DNA of 48,916 nt. It comes from Bauldia litoralis. GTDB taxonomy: Bacteria; Pseudomonadota; Alphaproteobacteria; Rhizobiales; Kaistiaceae. The notes under the pieces were generated by a model, which worked only from the letters and a program-made list of their open reading frames with translations, was not told the origin of the DNA and searched no databases. The DNA is taken from assembly GCA_945882315.1 (NCBI GenBank), contig CAMCWB010000001.1, forward strand, positions 65,560 through 114,475, in the 5' to 3' direction. The translations under genes and the position numbers were made by a program. Every line of letters starts with the position of its first letter. Positions within the stretch are counted from its first letter, which is position 1. This document shows, one piece after another, positions 16,871 through 25,015 of this stretch.

Positions 16871-18418
16871 ATGAATCAAAAGACGTATCCGTCCGCGGGG
16901 TCCTGGGATGTTCTGGTCGTCGGCAAGGGCAACGCAGCCCTTTGCGCGGCGCTGGCAGCGGTCAATCAGGGCGCCAGCGTCGCCATGCTGGAAGCCGCCC
17001 CCGATGCCGAGTCCGGCGGCAACAGCCGCTTCGCCGGCGGCGTCATGCGCTTCGCTTATGATGGCGGCAAGGACATCGCCAAGCTCGTCGATCTCAGCGA
17101 GGAAGAGCTGCGCGACATCGACTGGGAGAGCAACACCACCGACGAGTTCTACGACGATCTCTTCCGCGTCACCGCCTTCCGCACCGACCCGGCGCTGAGC
17201 GAGATCCTCGTCACGCGGAGCCTCGAGGCGATGGTCTGGCTCCGCTCGCAGGGCGGCCGCTTCACGCCGAACTATCGCCACCAGTCGGCGGTGGTCGATG
17301 GCAAGCGCCATTTCTTCGGCCGCATGCCGCTGTGGATGGTCGGCGGCGGCGCCGGCCTCGTCGCCGATCTGACGGCTAACGCCGTCAAGAAGGGCGTAAA
17401 GATTTTCTACGACACCCGCGCCGTCTCGCTCGACTATGACGGCGACAAGGTCCATGGCGTCAACGCCAAGGGTCCGGACGGCATGAAGACCTATTCGGGC
17501 AAGAGCGTCGTCCTCGCCTGCGGCGGCTTCGAGGCCAATCCCGAATGGCGAACGCGCTATATCGGCCCGGGCTGGGAGCTCGCCAAGGTGCGCGGCTCGC
17601 GTTTCAATGTCGGCGATGGCCTCAAGATGGCGCTCGATATCGGCGCCTGCCCCTTCGGCAACTGGTCGGGCCGCCACGCCGTTTCGTGGGAGCGCTATGC
17701 GCCGGAGTTCGGCGACCTGTCGATGCTCGAGAGCTCCTACCGCCACTCCTTCCCATTGTCGTTGATGATCAATGCCGACGGCAAGCGCTTCGTCGACGAG
17801 GGCATCGAATTCTACAACTATACCTACGCCAAATACGGCGCCGAGGTGCTGAAGCAGCCGGGCCAGTTCGCCTATCAGGTGTTCGACGCCAAGACCAAGC
17901 CTCTGCTTCGGCCGGAATATGGCGACAAGCAGGTCACCAAGGTCGTCGCCAATACGCTGGATGAGCTCGCCGCCAAGCTGGAAGGCGTCGACCCCGAAGG
18001 CTTCCTGAAGACCGTCCGCGAATACAATGCGGCCGTGAAGAAGGACGTGCCCTTTGATCACTCGATCAAGGATGGCAAGGGCACCGTCGGCATCGATCCG
18101 CCGAAGTCGAACTGGGCGAATGTGCTCGATAAGGCGCCCTTCGAGGCCTATGCCGTCACCTGCGGCATCACCTTCACCTTTGGCGGCCTCCGCACCGTGG
18201 CAGATACCGGCCAGGTTCTCGACGTCAATTTCCACAAGATCCCCGGTCTCTACACGGCCGGCGAGATGGTGGGCGGCATCTTCTACTTCAACTATCCGGC
18301 CGGCACCGGCCTCGTCTCCGGCACTGTCTTCGGCAAGATCGCCGGCGATGCGGCAGGCGCCGCGGCGCTTGCCGCACCGGCCGCGGGAAAGGCCGCCGCA
18401 GCGCGCCTCACCGCATGA
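16871..18418 (+). CDS. FAD-dependent tricarballylate dehydrogenase-like flavoprotein (TcuA family)
   Basis: A 515-residue member of the fumarate reductase/succinate dehydrogenase flavoprotein family. The FAD-binding N-terminus is 'DVLVVGKGNAALCAALAA', and the C-terminal FAD region is 'IPGLYTAGEMVGGIFYFNYP'. The segment 'GFEANPEWRTRYIGPGWELA' followed by 'KVRGSRFNVGDG' closely resembles TcuA, which oxidises tricarballylate to cis-aconitate. A GGAGG ribosome site precedes ATG 16871, and the stop overlaps the next gene (ATGA). With a tricarboxylate transporter 5 kb upstream, a tricarballylate-like substrate is plausible, but no tcuB or tcuC is present. Confidence 0.82.
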   Translation: MNQKTYPSAGSWDVLVVGKGNAALCAALAAVNQGASVAMLEAAPDAESGGNSRFAGGVMRFAYDGGKDIAKLVDLSEEELRDIDWESNTTDEFYDDLFRVTAFRTDPALSEILVTRSLEAMVWLRSQGGRFTPNYRHQSAVVDGKRHFFGRMPLWMVGGGAGLVADLTANAVKKGVKIFYDTRAVSLDYDGDKVHGVNAKGPDGMKTYSGKSVVLACGGFEANPEWRTRYIGPGWELAKVRGSRFNVGDGLKMALDIGACPFGNWSGRHAVSWERYAPEFGDLSMLESSYRHSFPLSLMINADGKRFVDEGIEFYNYTYAKYGAEVLKQPGQFAYQVFDAKTKPLLRPEYGDKQVTKVVANTLDELAAKLEGVDPEGFLKTVREYNAAVKKDVPFDHSIKDGKGTVGIDPPKSNWANVLDKAPFEAYAVTCGITFTFGGLRTVADTGQVLDVNFHKIPGLYTAGEMVGGIFYFNYPAGTGLVSGTVFGKIAGDAAGAAALAAPAAGKAAAARLTA

Positions 18419-19776
18419 TCACGCAAGCGCTCGCGGATTTCGTCGCCGGGCATAAGGCGAACGAAATTCCCGAGGCGGCGCTGATGGCGTCGGGCAACGC
18501 CCTCATCGATACGTTGGGCGTTGCGATTGCCGGCTCGGTCGAGCCGGTCGCCGACATAGCCTCCGCCTGGATCGACGAGCTTGGCGCGCGTCAGCAGGCG
18601 ACCGTCTGGGCGCGCGGACGTTCGACGCATGGTTCGGAGGCGGCCTTCGCCAATGGCGTCAGCGCCCATGCCCTCGATTTCGACGACAGCCATCCCGGCG
18701 CCCGCGGCCATATGAGCGCCGGCCTCATCCCGGCGGCGGTGGCGGCGGGGGAGGCGATCGGCGCCTCGGGACGGAGCGTGCTTGCCGCCTATGCCATCGG
18801 GATCGAAATCGCCGGCGCGGTCGGCCGCCTCTTCGGCCCCGGCCATCTCGAACGCGGCTTCCACCCGACGCCGACGGTCGGTGCCTTCGGCGCGACGGCG
18901 GCCGCCGCGCATCTTGCCGGGCTCGACGCCGATGGCGTCGCCCGTGCCTTCGGCCTGACCGCCTCGCAGATCGGCGGCCTCGGGCGCAATTTCGGCACCA
19001 TGGCGAAGCCTTTCCATTCCGGCTTCGCAGCGCGCATCGGCCTCGTCTCCGCCTGGATGGCGGGGAAGGGCCTGACCGCCGATCCCGCCATTTTCGACGG
19101 CAAGCGGAGCGCGCTTGCGGTCTTTGCCGGCGGCGATGGCGAGCCGGCCGAGACAGTGCTGGACCGCCTCGGCAAGGATTGGGAAGTCGTCTCTCCCGGC
19201 AGCTACGTCAAGCGCTGGCCGTGCTGCTATTCCGGCCATCGTTCGCTCGGCGTGCTCTACCGGCTCATCGAGGAGAACGGCATCGGGGCCGAGGACGTCG
19301 AGGACGTCGCGATCAGCTTCCTGCCGGGCCAGGATACGGCGCTCGTCTCGAAGGAGCCGAAGACCGGCCTCGAAGGCAAATTCTCGATCGAATACATGAT
19401 CGCCGCCGCGCTTCTCGACGGCCCGCTCAAGATGGCGACCTTCACCGACGAGATGGTCCAGCGGCCCGAAGCCCGCGCCATCATGCAGAAGGTCCGCCGC
19501 CTGCATATCCCCGACGAGAAAATCTATTCCGGAATCGGCGGCACCTGCCAGATCGCCGTCACCACGAAGACGGAAACATTCGAGGTGAACGAATCCCGCG
19601 TCCCCGGCTCACCCGCCTGGCCGATGACCGACGCCGACCGCGATCGCAAATTTTCAGATGGCGTTGCGCCGGTCCTGGGCGAGGCGAGGGCGGCAGAGAT
19701 TTTGGACCTGGCGCGGCGATGCGTCTCGCTCGGCGACATTCGCGAGTTGACGAAAGCGGTGGCTGCGTCGGGGTAA
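18415..19776 (+). CDS. MmgE/PrpD family protein
   Basis: A 453-residue MmgE/PrpD protein translationally coupled to the TcuA-like gene. Family landmarks are 'GVSAHALDFDDSHPGARGH', 'HPTPTVGAFGATAAAAHLAG' and 'SYVKRWPCCYSGHRSLGVL'. Known members dehydrate 2-methylcitrate or isomerise aconitate or itaconate-like acids, so hydration or isomerisation of the unsaturated product of the upstream dehydrogenase is a sensible hypothesis. It differs substantially from the copy at 4151-5527, for example in the active-site Asp strand. Confidence 0.88.
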   Translation: MITQALADFVAGHKANEIPEAALMASGNALIDTLGVAIAGSVEPVADIASAWIDELGARQQATVWARGRSTHGSEAAFANGVSAHALDFDDSHPGARGHMSAGLIPAAVAAGEAIGASGRSVLAAYAIGIEIAGAVGRLFGPGHLERGFHPTPTVGAFGATAAAAHLAGLDADGVARAFGLTASQIGGLGRNFGTMAKPFHSGFAARIGLVSAWMAGKGLTADPAIFDGKRSALAVFAGGDGEPAETVLDRLGKDWEVVSPGSYVKRWPCCYSGHRSLGVLYRLIEENGIGAEDVEDVAISFLPGQDTALVSKEPKTGLEGKFSIEYMIAAALLDGPLKMATFTDEMVQRPEARAIMQKVRRLHIPDEKIYSGIGGTCQIAVTTKTETFEVNESRVPGSPAWPMTDADRDRKFSDGVAPVLGEARAAEILDLARRCVSLGDIRELTKAVAASG

Positions 19777-19779
19777 AAT

Positions 19780-19870
19780 GTAGGATGGGCAAAGGCGCGT
19801 TTCAGCGCCGTGCCCACGCGGTAGCGACAGTCACGCGTGGGCACGGCCTCCGGCCTTTGCCCACCCTACA
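19780..19870. repeat. Palindromic intergenic element (91 bp)
   Basis: Outer arms GTAGGATGGGCAAAGGC...GCCTTTGCCCACCCTAC and a perfect inner 12-bp pair CGTGCCCACGCG/CGCGTGGGCACG form one long hairpin. It starts 4 nt after the MmgE/PrpD stop and lies between convergent genes. Confidence 0.85.
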
Positions 19871-19885
19871 GCTGCTGCATTCATT

Positions 19886-19977
19886 TCCGCTCATCCCCGC
19901 GAAAGCGGGGACCCAGGGGCGGCAAACTCGGATCGTGCCGTGGGCCCTGGGCTCCCGCTTGCGCGGGAGTGAGCGGA
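19886..19977. repeat. 92-bp palindromic repeat, copy 2
   Basis: Second copy of the element at 13071-13162, same length and ends (TCCGCTCATCCCCGCGAAAG ... GAGCGGA). It directly follows another palindrome in the gap between convergent genes. Confidence 0.85.
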
Positions 19978-20002
19978 GTTTGGGGTTGGCTCAGAGTTTC
20001 AG

Positions 20003-20890
20003 TCAGCGCTTCAACCCGCGCCGCCCGATCCCTTTCGCCCGGTACAGTCCGCCGTCACCGGCGGTCAGATACAGGCTCGACAGATTGCTGTCCCCGAAAG
20101 CCACCCGCATCGGTGCGTCGGCCGGCGAGGGATGCGTTTCGAGGATCGTGCCGCCGGGTGAGATCACGACGACGCAAGGCGGGCTGCCGCCCTTCTTCCA
20201 GCCCATGCAGGCGATGATGTTGCCGTCGCCGTCGAGGCACATGCCCTCGATGCCGCGCTCCGGGAAGGCGAAGTTCTGCAGCATCTTGCGCGGCCCGACG
20301 CTGCCATGCGTGTTGAGCGGATAGGCGAAGAGCTGGCAGACGTCGCCGCGCTCGGAATCGCCGTCCGCCACATAGAGCGTCTTCTCGTCGGCGGAGAGCA
20401 GCACGGCGCGCGGCCCGACCGTGTCATGCGTCACCTGTGCCAGGCTCCAGGTGCGCGGCCCCCAACTATCGAGCCGCAAGACGGAAGCATGCGGCAGGAA
20501 GGGATAGGCCGGCGGTCCGTAAGGCGCCTGCGAATTATAGGCGTCGGCGAAGAAGACACGGCCCTTTTTATCGACGACGATATCGACCGGCTGGTTGTGA
20601 TGCGTCCCGTCGATCATCTCCTCGGTCGGCGCGGTTGACCCATCGGTCATGAACTGCACGACGCGGCGGCCGCCTTCCTGCGCGCCGAAGATGCTGCCGT
20701 CCCTGGCGATGGCGATGCCGTTGACGCGGCCCGTCCAGCGGCGGAAATTATCCGCCTTGCTGGTCGCCGGATCGTAGCGGAGCACGCGCTCCTCCTGCAC
20801 CGCGCTGAACAGCATTGCCTTGCCGTCCCAGGCAAGTCCGCCGGTCCTTCCCTTGAACGGGCCGGCCACAAGCTCGAAATTCCAAGCCAT
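20003..20890 (-). CDS. SMP-30/gluconolactonase-like beta-propeller protein
   Basis: A 295-residue six-bladed beta-propeller of the SMP-30/LRE type, seen from repeated 'DGSIFGA', 'VDKKGRVFFADA' and 'DGDGNIIACMG' blade motifs and 'ADEKTLYVADG'. Relatives are Ca- or Zn-dependent lactonases. GGAGG lies a few bases before ATG 20890. It is 20 nt downstream of another SMP-30 gene on the same strand, so the two probably share a transcript and may hydrolyse related lactones or be subunits of one enzyme. Confidence 0.82.
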   Translation of the reverse strand: MAWNFELVAGPFKGRTGGLAWDGKAMLFSAVQEERVLRYDPATSKADNFRRWTGRVNGIAIARDGSIFGAQEGGRRVVQFMTDGSTAPTEEMIDGTHHNQPVDIVVDKKGRVFFADAYNSQAPYGPPAYPFLPHASVLRLDSWGPRTWSLAQVTHDTVGPRAVLLSADEKTLYVADGDSERGDVCQLFAYPLNTHGSVGPRKMLQNFAFPERGIEGMCLDGDGNIIACMGWKKGGSPPCVVVISPGGTILETHPSPADAPMRVAFGDSNLSSLYLTAGDGGLYRAKGIGRRGLKR

Positions 20891-20910
20891 TTTTTTCCTC
20901 CCCGTTCTGG

Positions 20911-21834
20911 TTAGCGCGACGGCACGCCGGCGATGTTGATCTTGGTTTTGACGACCGAGCCGACATTGGTGATGAAAAGCGTTTTCCAATCGTCGCCGCC
21001 AAAGGCGATGTTGGTCGGGTGATGGCCTTCCGTCTTGATGCGGCAGATCGGCTTGCCGGACGGGTCGTGGACCCAGATGCCGCCCGGCGCCGTGCACCAG
21101 ACATTGCCCTCGACGTCGCATTTCATGCCGTCGGGCACGCCGCGTTCCGGGCCGGTATACTGGTGGAAGAGGCGGCCCGGTCCGACCGAGCCGTCGGCCT
21201 TTACGTCATAGGCGCGGATCAGCCGCTCGCGGCTGCAGCAGACGTAGAGGATCTTCTCGTCGGGCGAGAAGCAGAGTCCGTTCGGATAGATGAAGTCTTC
21301 GGTGACGACCGTCAGGTCCTTGCCGTCCGGCGAGATGCGGAAGACCGGCTGGGTCTCGATGTAGCGCTGCAGGTCCGGCCCCACCATGCCGACATTCAGC
21401 ATGCCGCCCGGCGGATCGGTGAACCAGATCGACCCGTCGGACTTGCAGACGATGTCGTTCGGGCTGTTGAGCTTCTTGCCCTGCCATTTGTCGACCAGCG
21501 TCGTCCAGCTTCCATCCTTTTCCCGGCGGAAGATGGTGCGCCCGCCCCAGCCGGCGACGACCAGCCGGTTGTCGAGATCGAGACAGGTGCCGTTCGCCTT
21601 CACCGAAGGCCGCATGACGACCTCCTGGCCGATGCCCGGCTTCCACGTCCAGATCGTGTCGCCGATGATGTCGGTGAAGAAGAGCTGCTTGTTCTTGGCG
21701 TCCCAGGTCGGGCCTTCGCCGAAGATGATGTCGCGGGCGATGATGTCGACCGGCGGGCTCGGGTCGATGATGCGCTCCCAGCCGGGCGCGCACATGTCGA
21801 CTTCCACGCCAATCGTTTCCAACGATCCGTGCAT
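20911..21834 (-). CDS. SMP-30/gluconolactonase/LRE family protein
   Basis: A 307-residue SMP-30 family beta-propeller. Characteristic features include 'FGEGPTWDAKNKQLFFTDI' with the metal-binding glutamate, 'LNSPNDIVCKSDGSIWFTDP' with the conserved Asn-Asp, 'YPNGLCFSPDEKILYV' and 'VPDGMKCDVEGNVW' with the catalytic Asp. All expected metal ligands of a lactonase are therefore present. Start ATG 21834 has GGGGA close upstream. It clusters with an SDR and the TTT transporter, consistent with oxidation of a sugar or hydroxy acid to a lactone followed by hydrolysis. Confidence 0.88.
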   Translation of the reverse strand: MHGSLETIGVEVDMCAPGWERIIDPSPPVDIIARDIIFGEGPTWDAKNKQLFFTDIIGDTIWTWKPGIGQEVVMRPSVKANGTCLDLDNRLVVAGWGGRTIFRREKDGSWTTLVDKWQGKKLNSPNDIVCKSDGSIWFTDPPGGMLNVGMVGPDLQRYIETQPVFRISPDGKDLTVVTEDFIYPNGLCFSPDEKILYVCCSRERLIRAYDVKADGSVGPGRLFHQYTGPERGVPDGMKCDVEGNVWCTAPGGIWVHDPSGKPICRIKTEGHHPTNIAFGGDDWKTLFITNVGSVVKTKINIAGVPSR

Positions 21835-21933
21835 CGTTTCCCCCTGTTTGCTTGTGGCGTGTCGGCGATCCTTGTGGGGTGCCGCCGCCTTAGTTGGCGA
21901 GTGTCACCCTCCTTGGCGGGAGGATGAGCGCAC

Positions 21934-22752
21934 TCAATAGTACACGGAGTTTCCCTGGCCGCCATTGGGGGAAATCAGTTCGCCGGTGATGGCCTGCGCC
22001 CTCTCGGAGGCGAGGAAGGCGACCAGCCAGCCGATCTCCTTGGCGTCGATCATCCGGCCGATGGCGTTGGCCCGCGGCGCGCCGGGTTTGGAATCCTGCC
22101 GTTCGATCTCGTCCGGCGTCGTGCCGGCCTTGGCGGCGCGTTCGGCGAGCACCTTGGCGGTCCGCTCGGTCCGCGTCACGCCCGGATGGATGCAGTTCAC
22201 GTTGATGCCGTCGCGGCCATATTGAAGGGCGAGCGTCCGCGACAGATGGACGATCGCGGTATTGCGTGCCCCGCCCGAGAGGTTGCCGGGCGTGCGCGAA
22301 TTGCCGCCGGAGATGTTGATGATGCGGCCGTAGCTGGCTTTCTTCATATGCGGCAGGACGGCCCGGCAGAGGCGGAGCGCGCCCATGTACTTGACGTCGA
22401 AATCCTTCATGAAGTCGGTCTCGTTCAGCGTCTCGATCGGCCCGGTCGCGGTCGGCGAGCCGATCGGAACCGAGGCGCTGTTGACGAGGATGTTGACGGC
22501 GCCGAGCTCTTGCGCGGCACGTTCGATCAGCGCCTCGCAGGAGGCACGGTCGGTGGCATCGAAGGCGATCGGGATGACCTTGCGGCCGGTCGCCTTGGCG
22601 ATCTCGTCCGCCGTCGCCTTCAGGTCGTCGGCGCCGCGCGCCGCGATGGCGAGGTCGACGCCTTCACGCGCCAGTTCCAGTGCGATCGCCTTGCCGATGC
22701 CGCGCGAGCCGCCCGCGACGACGCCGGTCTTACCCGTCAGACCAAACTCCAT
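21934..22752 (-). CDS. SDR family protein with altered catalytic site
   Basis: A 272-residue short-chain dehydrogenase-fold protein. The N-terminal cofactor motif is 'GGSRGIGKAIA' and 'NILVNSAS' replaces the usual NNAG. Where the family has Tyr-x-x-x-Lys, this protein reads 'LSGGARNTAIVHLSR', so neither the tyrosine nor the lysine is present. The catalytic-type serine region 'IINISGG' remains. It may be a binding protein or use another mechanism. Its start overlaps the 3' end of the MFS gene by 23 nt, indicating one minus-strand operon (MFS-SDR-SMP30-SMP30). Confidence 0.85.
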   Translation of the reverse strand: MEFGLTGKTGVVAGGSRGIGKAIALELAREGVDLAIAARGADDLKATADEIAKATGRKVIPIAFDATDRASCEALIERAAQELGAVNILVNSASVPIGSPTATGPIETLNETDFMKDFDVKYMGALRLCRAVLPHMKKASYGRIINISGGNSRTPGNLSGGARNTAIVHLSRTLALQYGRDGINVNCIHPGVTRTERTAKVLAERAAKAGTTPDEIERQDSKPGAPRANAIGRMIDAKEIGWLVAFLASERAQAITGELISPNGGQGNSVYY

Positions 22753-23971
22753 GCTTCTTTCCTCCCTCAGATCTCATTCTTGGCTTTATGTAGAAGAATA
22801 GCGCGAAGGCGGTCGCCGCGGCGAGGCTCGTCGTCACCATCTGCGCGATGCCGAATTGCAGCGAGGAGGTGTGCGTCATGCTCGCCGCGAAGAGCGAAAT
22901 GCAAGCGCCCCAACCCATGTGGAAGAAGCCGCCCAGGGCCGAGGCCTGCCCCGCGATGGCCGGCTCGACGGTGCTGAGCGCCTGGGCATAGCAGTTGCCG
23001 AAGACGAGCCCGGTGCCGAAATTCGAGATCGCGAAGGCGATGAGGACGGGGTAAGGCGTCGTCACGCCCCACAGGCCGAAGGCAAGCTGCAGCACGCCGC
23101 CGCAGATGCTGAAGATCGAGCCGATCAGGATGATCCGGTCGACTGACATGCGTCCCATAAGCTGCCGCGACGTATAGGTGGCGACCACGTAGAGCATCGG
23201 CATGATCATGATATAGACGCCGAAAAGCTCCGGCGGCACATGCATCAGGACCAGGAAAACGATCGGCACCGAGGTCAGGTAGGTCTGCATCGCGCCGCTG
23301 CCGAAGGAGACGATCAGGCTGTAGCCGACGAAGACCGGATTTCCGGCAAGCCGCCAATAAGTGCGGATCAGCGGCCAGATGCGCTGTGGCCGCCGCATGG
23401 CGGGCGGCAACGTCTCCTTCAGGTCGATGATCACGAAGATCAGCACGCAGGTCCCGACCAGCGCGGTGGCAAGGAAGGTTGACTGCCAGCCGAACCAGGA
23501 GGTGAGGAAACCGCCGAAGAAGGGCGCCGTCGCCGGGCCGATGCCCATCGCAGTCGCCAGCCACGACATGGCCTGTGCCGCGGCGACCCCTTCCGACGTG
23601 TCGCGGATCATCGCCCGGCCGACGACGATCGTCGCGCAGGCGCCGAAGGCCTGGGCAAAGCGCGCCAGGAGCAGCGTGCCGATGTCGGGGACGACCGCGC
23701 AGACGAGGCTTGCAACAACGAAGACCGACAGGCCGCCGACGATCACCGGCCGGCGGCCGAAACGGTCGGACAGCGGCCCGATGATCATCTGCGCGACGGC
23801 GAAGGCGCCGAGATAGGCGGCGACCAGCGTCTGGGCGGCCGAGACGGTCGTGTCGAGGTCGCGGGCGATGTCGGGAATGCCCGGGACGTAGATGTTCGAC
23901 GCCAGCTGCCCCGCATAGAGCATTGCGAAGAGCAGCGGGATGGACGGGGCGCGGGGCTTTGCCTCCGGCAT
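22730..23971 (-). CDS. MFS transporter, Bcr/CflA-like
   Basis: A 413-residue, 12-helix major facilitator. 'PGIPDIARDL' near the N-terminus and motif A 'GPLSDRFGRRPV' place it in the drug:H+ antiporter (DHA1) Bcr/CflA group. It starts the minus-strand operon that continues into the SDR and the SMP-30 genes, so it may export a pathway product or toxic intermediate rather than a drug. The substrate is unknown. The first 198 nt upstream are shared with the divergent truncated Mur ligase. Confidence 0.9.
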   Translation of the reverse strand: MPEAKPRAPSIPLLFAMLYAGQLASNIYVPGIPDIARDLDTTVSAAQTLVAAYLGAFAVAQMIIGPLSDRFGRRPVIVGGLSVFVVASLVCAVVPDIGTLLLARFAQAFGACATIVVGRAMIRDTSEGVAAAQAMSWLATAMGIGPATAPFFGGFLTSWFGWQSTFLATALVGTCVLIFVIIDLKETLPPAMRRPQRIWPLIRTYWRLAGNPVFVGYSLIVSFGSGAMQTYLTSVPIVFLVLMHVPPELFGVYIMIMPMLYVVATYTSRQLMGRMSVDRIILIGSIFSICGGVLQLAFGLWGVTTPYPVLIAFAISNFGTGLVFGNCYAQALSTVEPAIAGQASALGGFFHMGWGACISLFAASMTHTSSLQFGIAQMVTTSLAAATAFALFFYIKPRMRSEGGKKHGVWSDG

Positions 23972-24169
23972 TTCGGTCTGTCGTCCGGGTGGTGCGGGTC
24001 GTGCGGCGGGGTTCCGCGACAGGTCGCGATAGCCGGCGGCCCGCTGTCGTGGGTTGCCTTTCTGTCATAGCAGCGCCACGCGGTTTGGGATATCCCGAAG
24101 CGGGGCCCGCAAGGATTTGACGCAGACGGCGACCGGCCGCGGCGTCGATCACAGTCCGGAAGCGCTGAC

Positions 24170-24679
24170 TTGCAGATCAGAGCAGCAAACTTACCGCTCC
24201 TCGCGCCCGCTATTGCCTGGGCTCTCGACCGGCGTGAGCAAAAGCTGGTTCGCCGCGCCGTGAAGCGGCGCGCGGAACTCGGTGCGACCTTCATCGGCAT
24301 AACCGGCAGCTCCGGCAAGTCGACGACGAGTGCGCTCCTCGCCCACATCCTTGGCGGTGCGGGCAAGGTAAAGGGCCAGCACGGCGCCAATATCTTCAAG
24401 GCGCTCGCCCGGACTCTCGCCCGCATGCCGGCAAACATGGACTACGTCGTCGCGGAATGCGGCGTCGGCCGACTTGGCCACATGGCGCCGATGGCCGGGC
24501 TTCTGCGTCCTGTTATTGCCATCGTCACGCTCGTCGCCCTGGAACACAAATCGGCCTTCGGTTCGATAGAAGCGGTTGCCGCCGAAAAAGCTGAAATGGT
24601 GGCGGCACTCGCGCCCGACGGCGTCGCCATCCTGAACGGCGACGATCCCTTCGTCAGCGCGATGGCAGCCATGTGTTGA
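24170..24679 (+). pseudogene. Mur ligase family protein, N-terminal fragment
   Basis: 169 residues remain of a Mur-ligase-type ATP-dependent amide ligase. The P-loop 'GITGSSGKSTTSALLAHIL', 'AECGVGRLGHM' and 'AILNGDDPF' are all present, but the substrate-binding and C-terminal domains of a normally 400-450-residue protein are missing. The frame ends in a TGA that lies within the promoter of the next gene (dmeR), so the end was most likely cut off when the metal-resistance segment joined here. The missing part is not elsewhere in the window. It is probably inactive. Confidence 0.75.
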
Positions 24680-24704
24680 CGTATCCCCTCCAGGGGGATA
24701 GGTA
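24676..24704 (+). promoter_or_regulatory. dmeR promoter with CsoR/RcnR-family operator
   Basis: A TTGACG (24676-24681) is followed after 17 nt by TAGGTA (24699-24704). The spacer is almost entirely the inverted repeat TATCCCCTCCAGGGGGATA (24682-24700), an AT-flanked C/G tract of the kind bound by RcnR/DmeR-type repressors. Transcription would start at about 24711, at the first ATG of dmeR, so the message may be nearly leaderless. Confidence 0.7.
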
Positions 24705-24710
24705 GCGACC

Positions 24711-24989
24711 ATGATCATGGCCCACACCCACACCACGCATCCCGATATCCTCAAGCGCCTCAAGCGCGCTGAGGGTCATCTGCGTAGCGTCATTGAAATG
24801 GTGGAGACCGGAAGGCCGTGTCTCGACCTCGCCCAGCAATTGCACGCCGTCGAGAAAGCGATCGGTCAGGCCAAGCGAACCCTCATCCAGGACCATCTGG
24901 ATCATTGCCTAGAGGAGACAGTCGGGCCGCTGCCGAAGGATCAGCGGCGATCGATCGATGAGTTCAAAGAAATCACAAAATATCTCTGA
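24711..24989 (+). CDS. dmeR: Ni/Co-responsive CsoR-family repressor DmeR
   Basis: A 90-92-residue all-helical repressor. Counted from the second ATG (24717, MAHTHTTHPD), the metal-site residues fall at His3, Cys35, His60 and Cys64, the numbering used for this family; the core 'LKRAEGHLRSVIEM' is diagnostic. In rhizobia DmeR represses dmeRF until Ni(II) or Co(II) binds. An operator-like inverted repeat overlaps its promoter, and dmeF follows 26 nt later. Either ATG (24711 or 24717) is possible; a near-leaderless message would favour the first. Confidence 0.88.
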   Translation: MIMAHTHTTHPDILKRLKRAEGHLRSVIEMVETGRPCLDLAQQLHAVEKAIGQAKRTLIQDHLDHCLEETVGPLPKDQRRSIDEFKEITKYL

Positions 24990-25015
24990 CCGCGTTCGCG
25001 GCCCCAGGAGGAATT

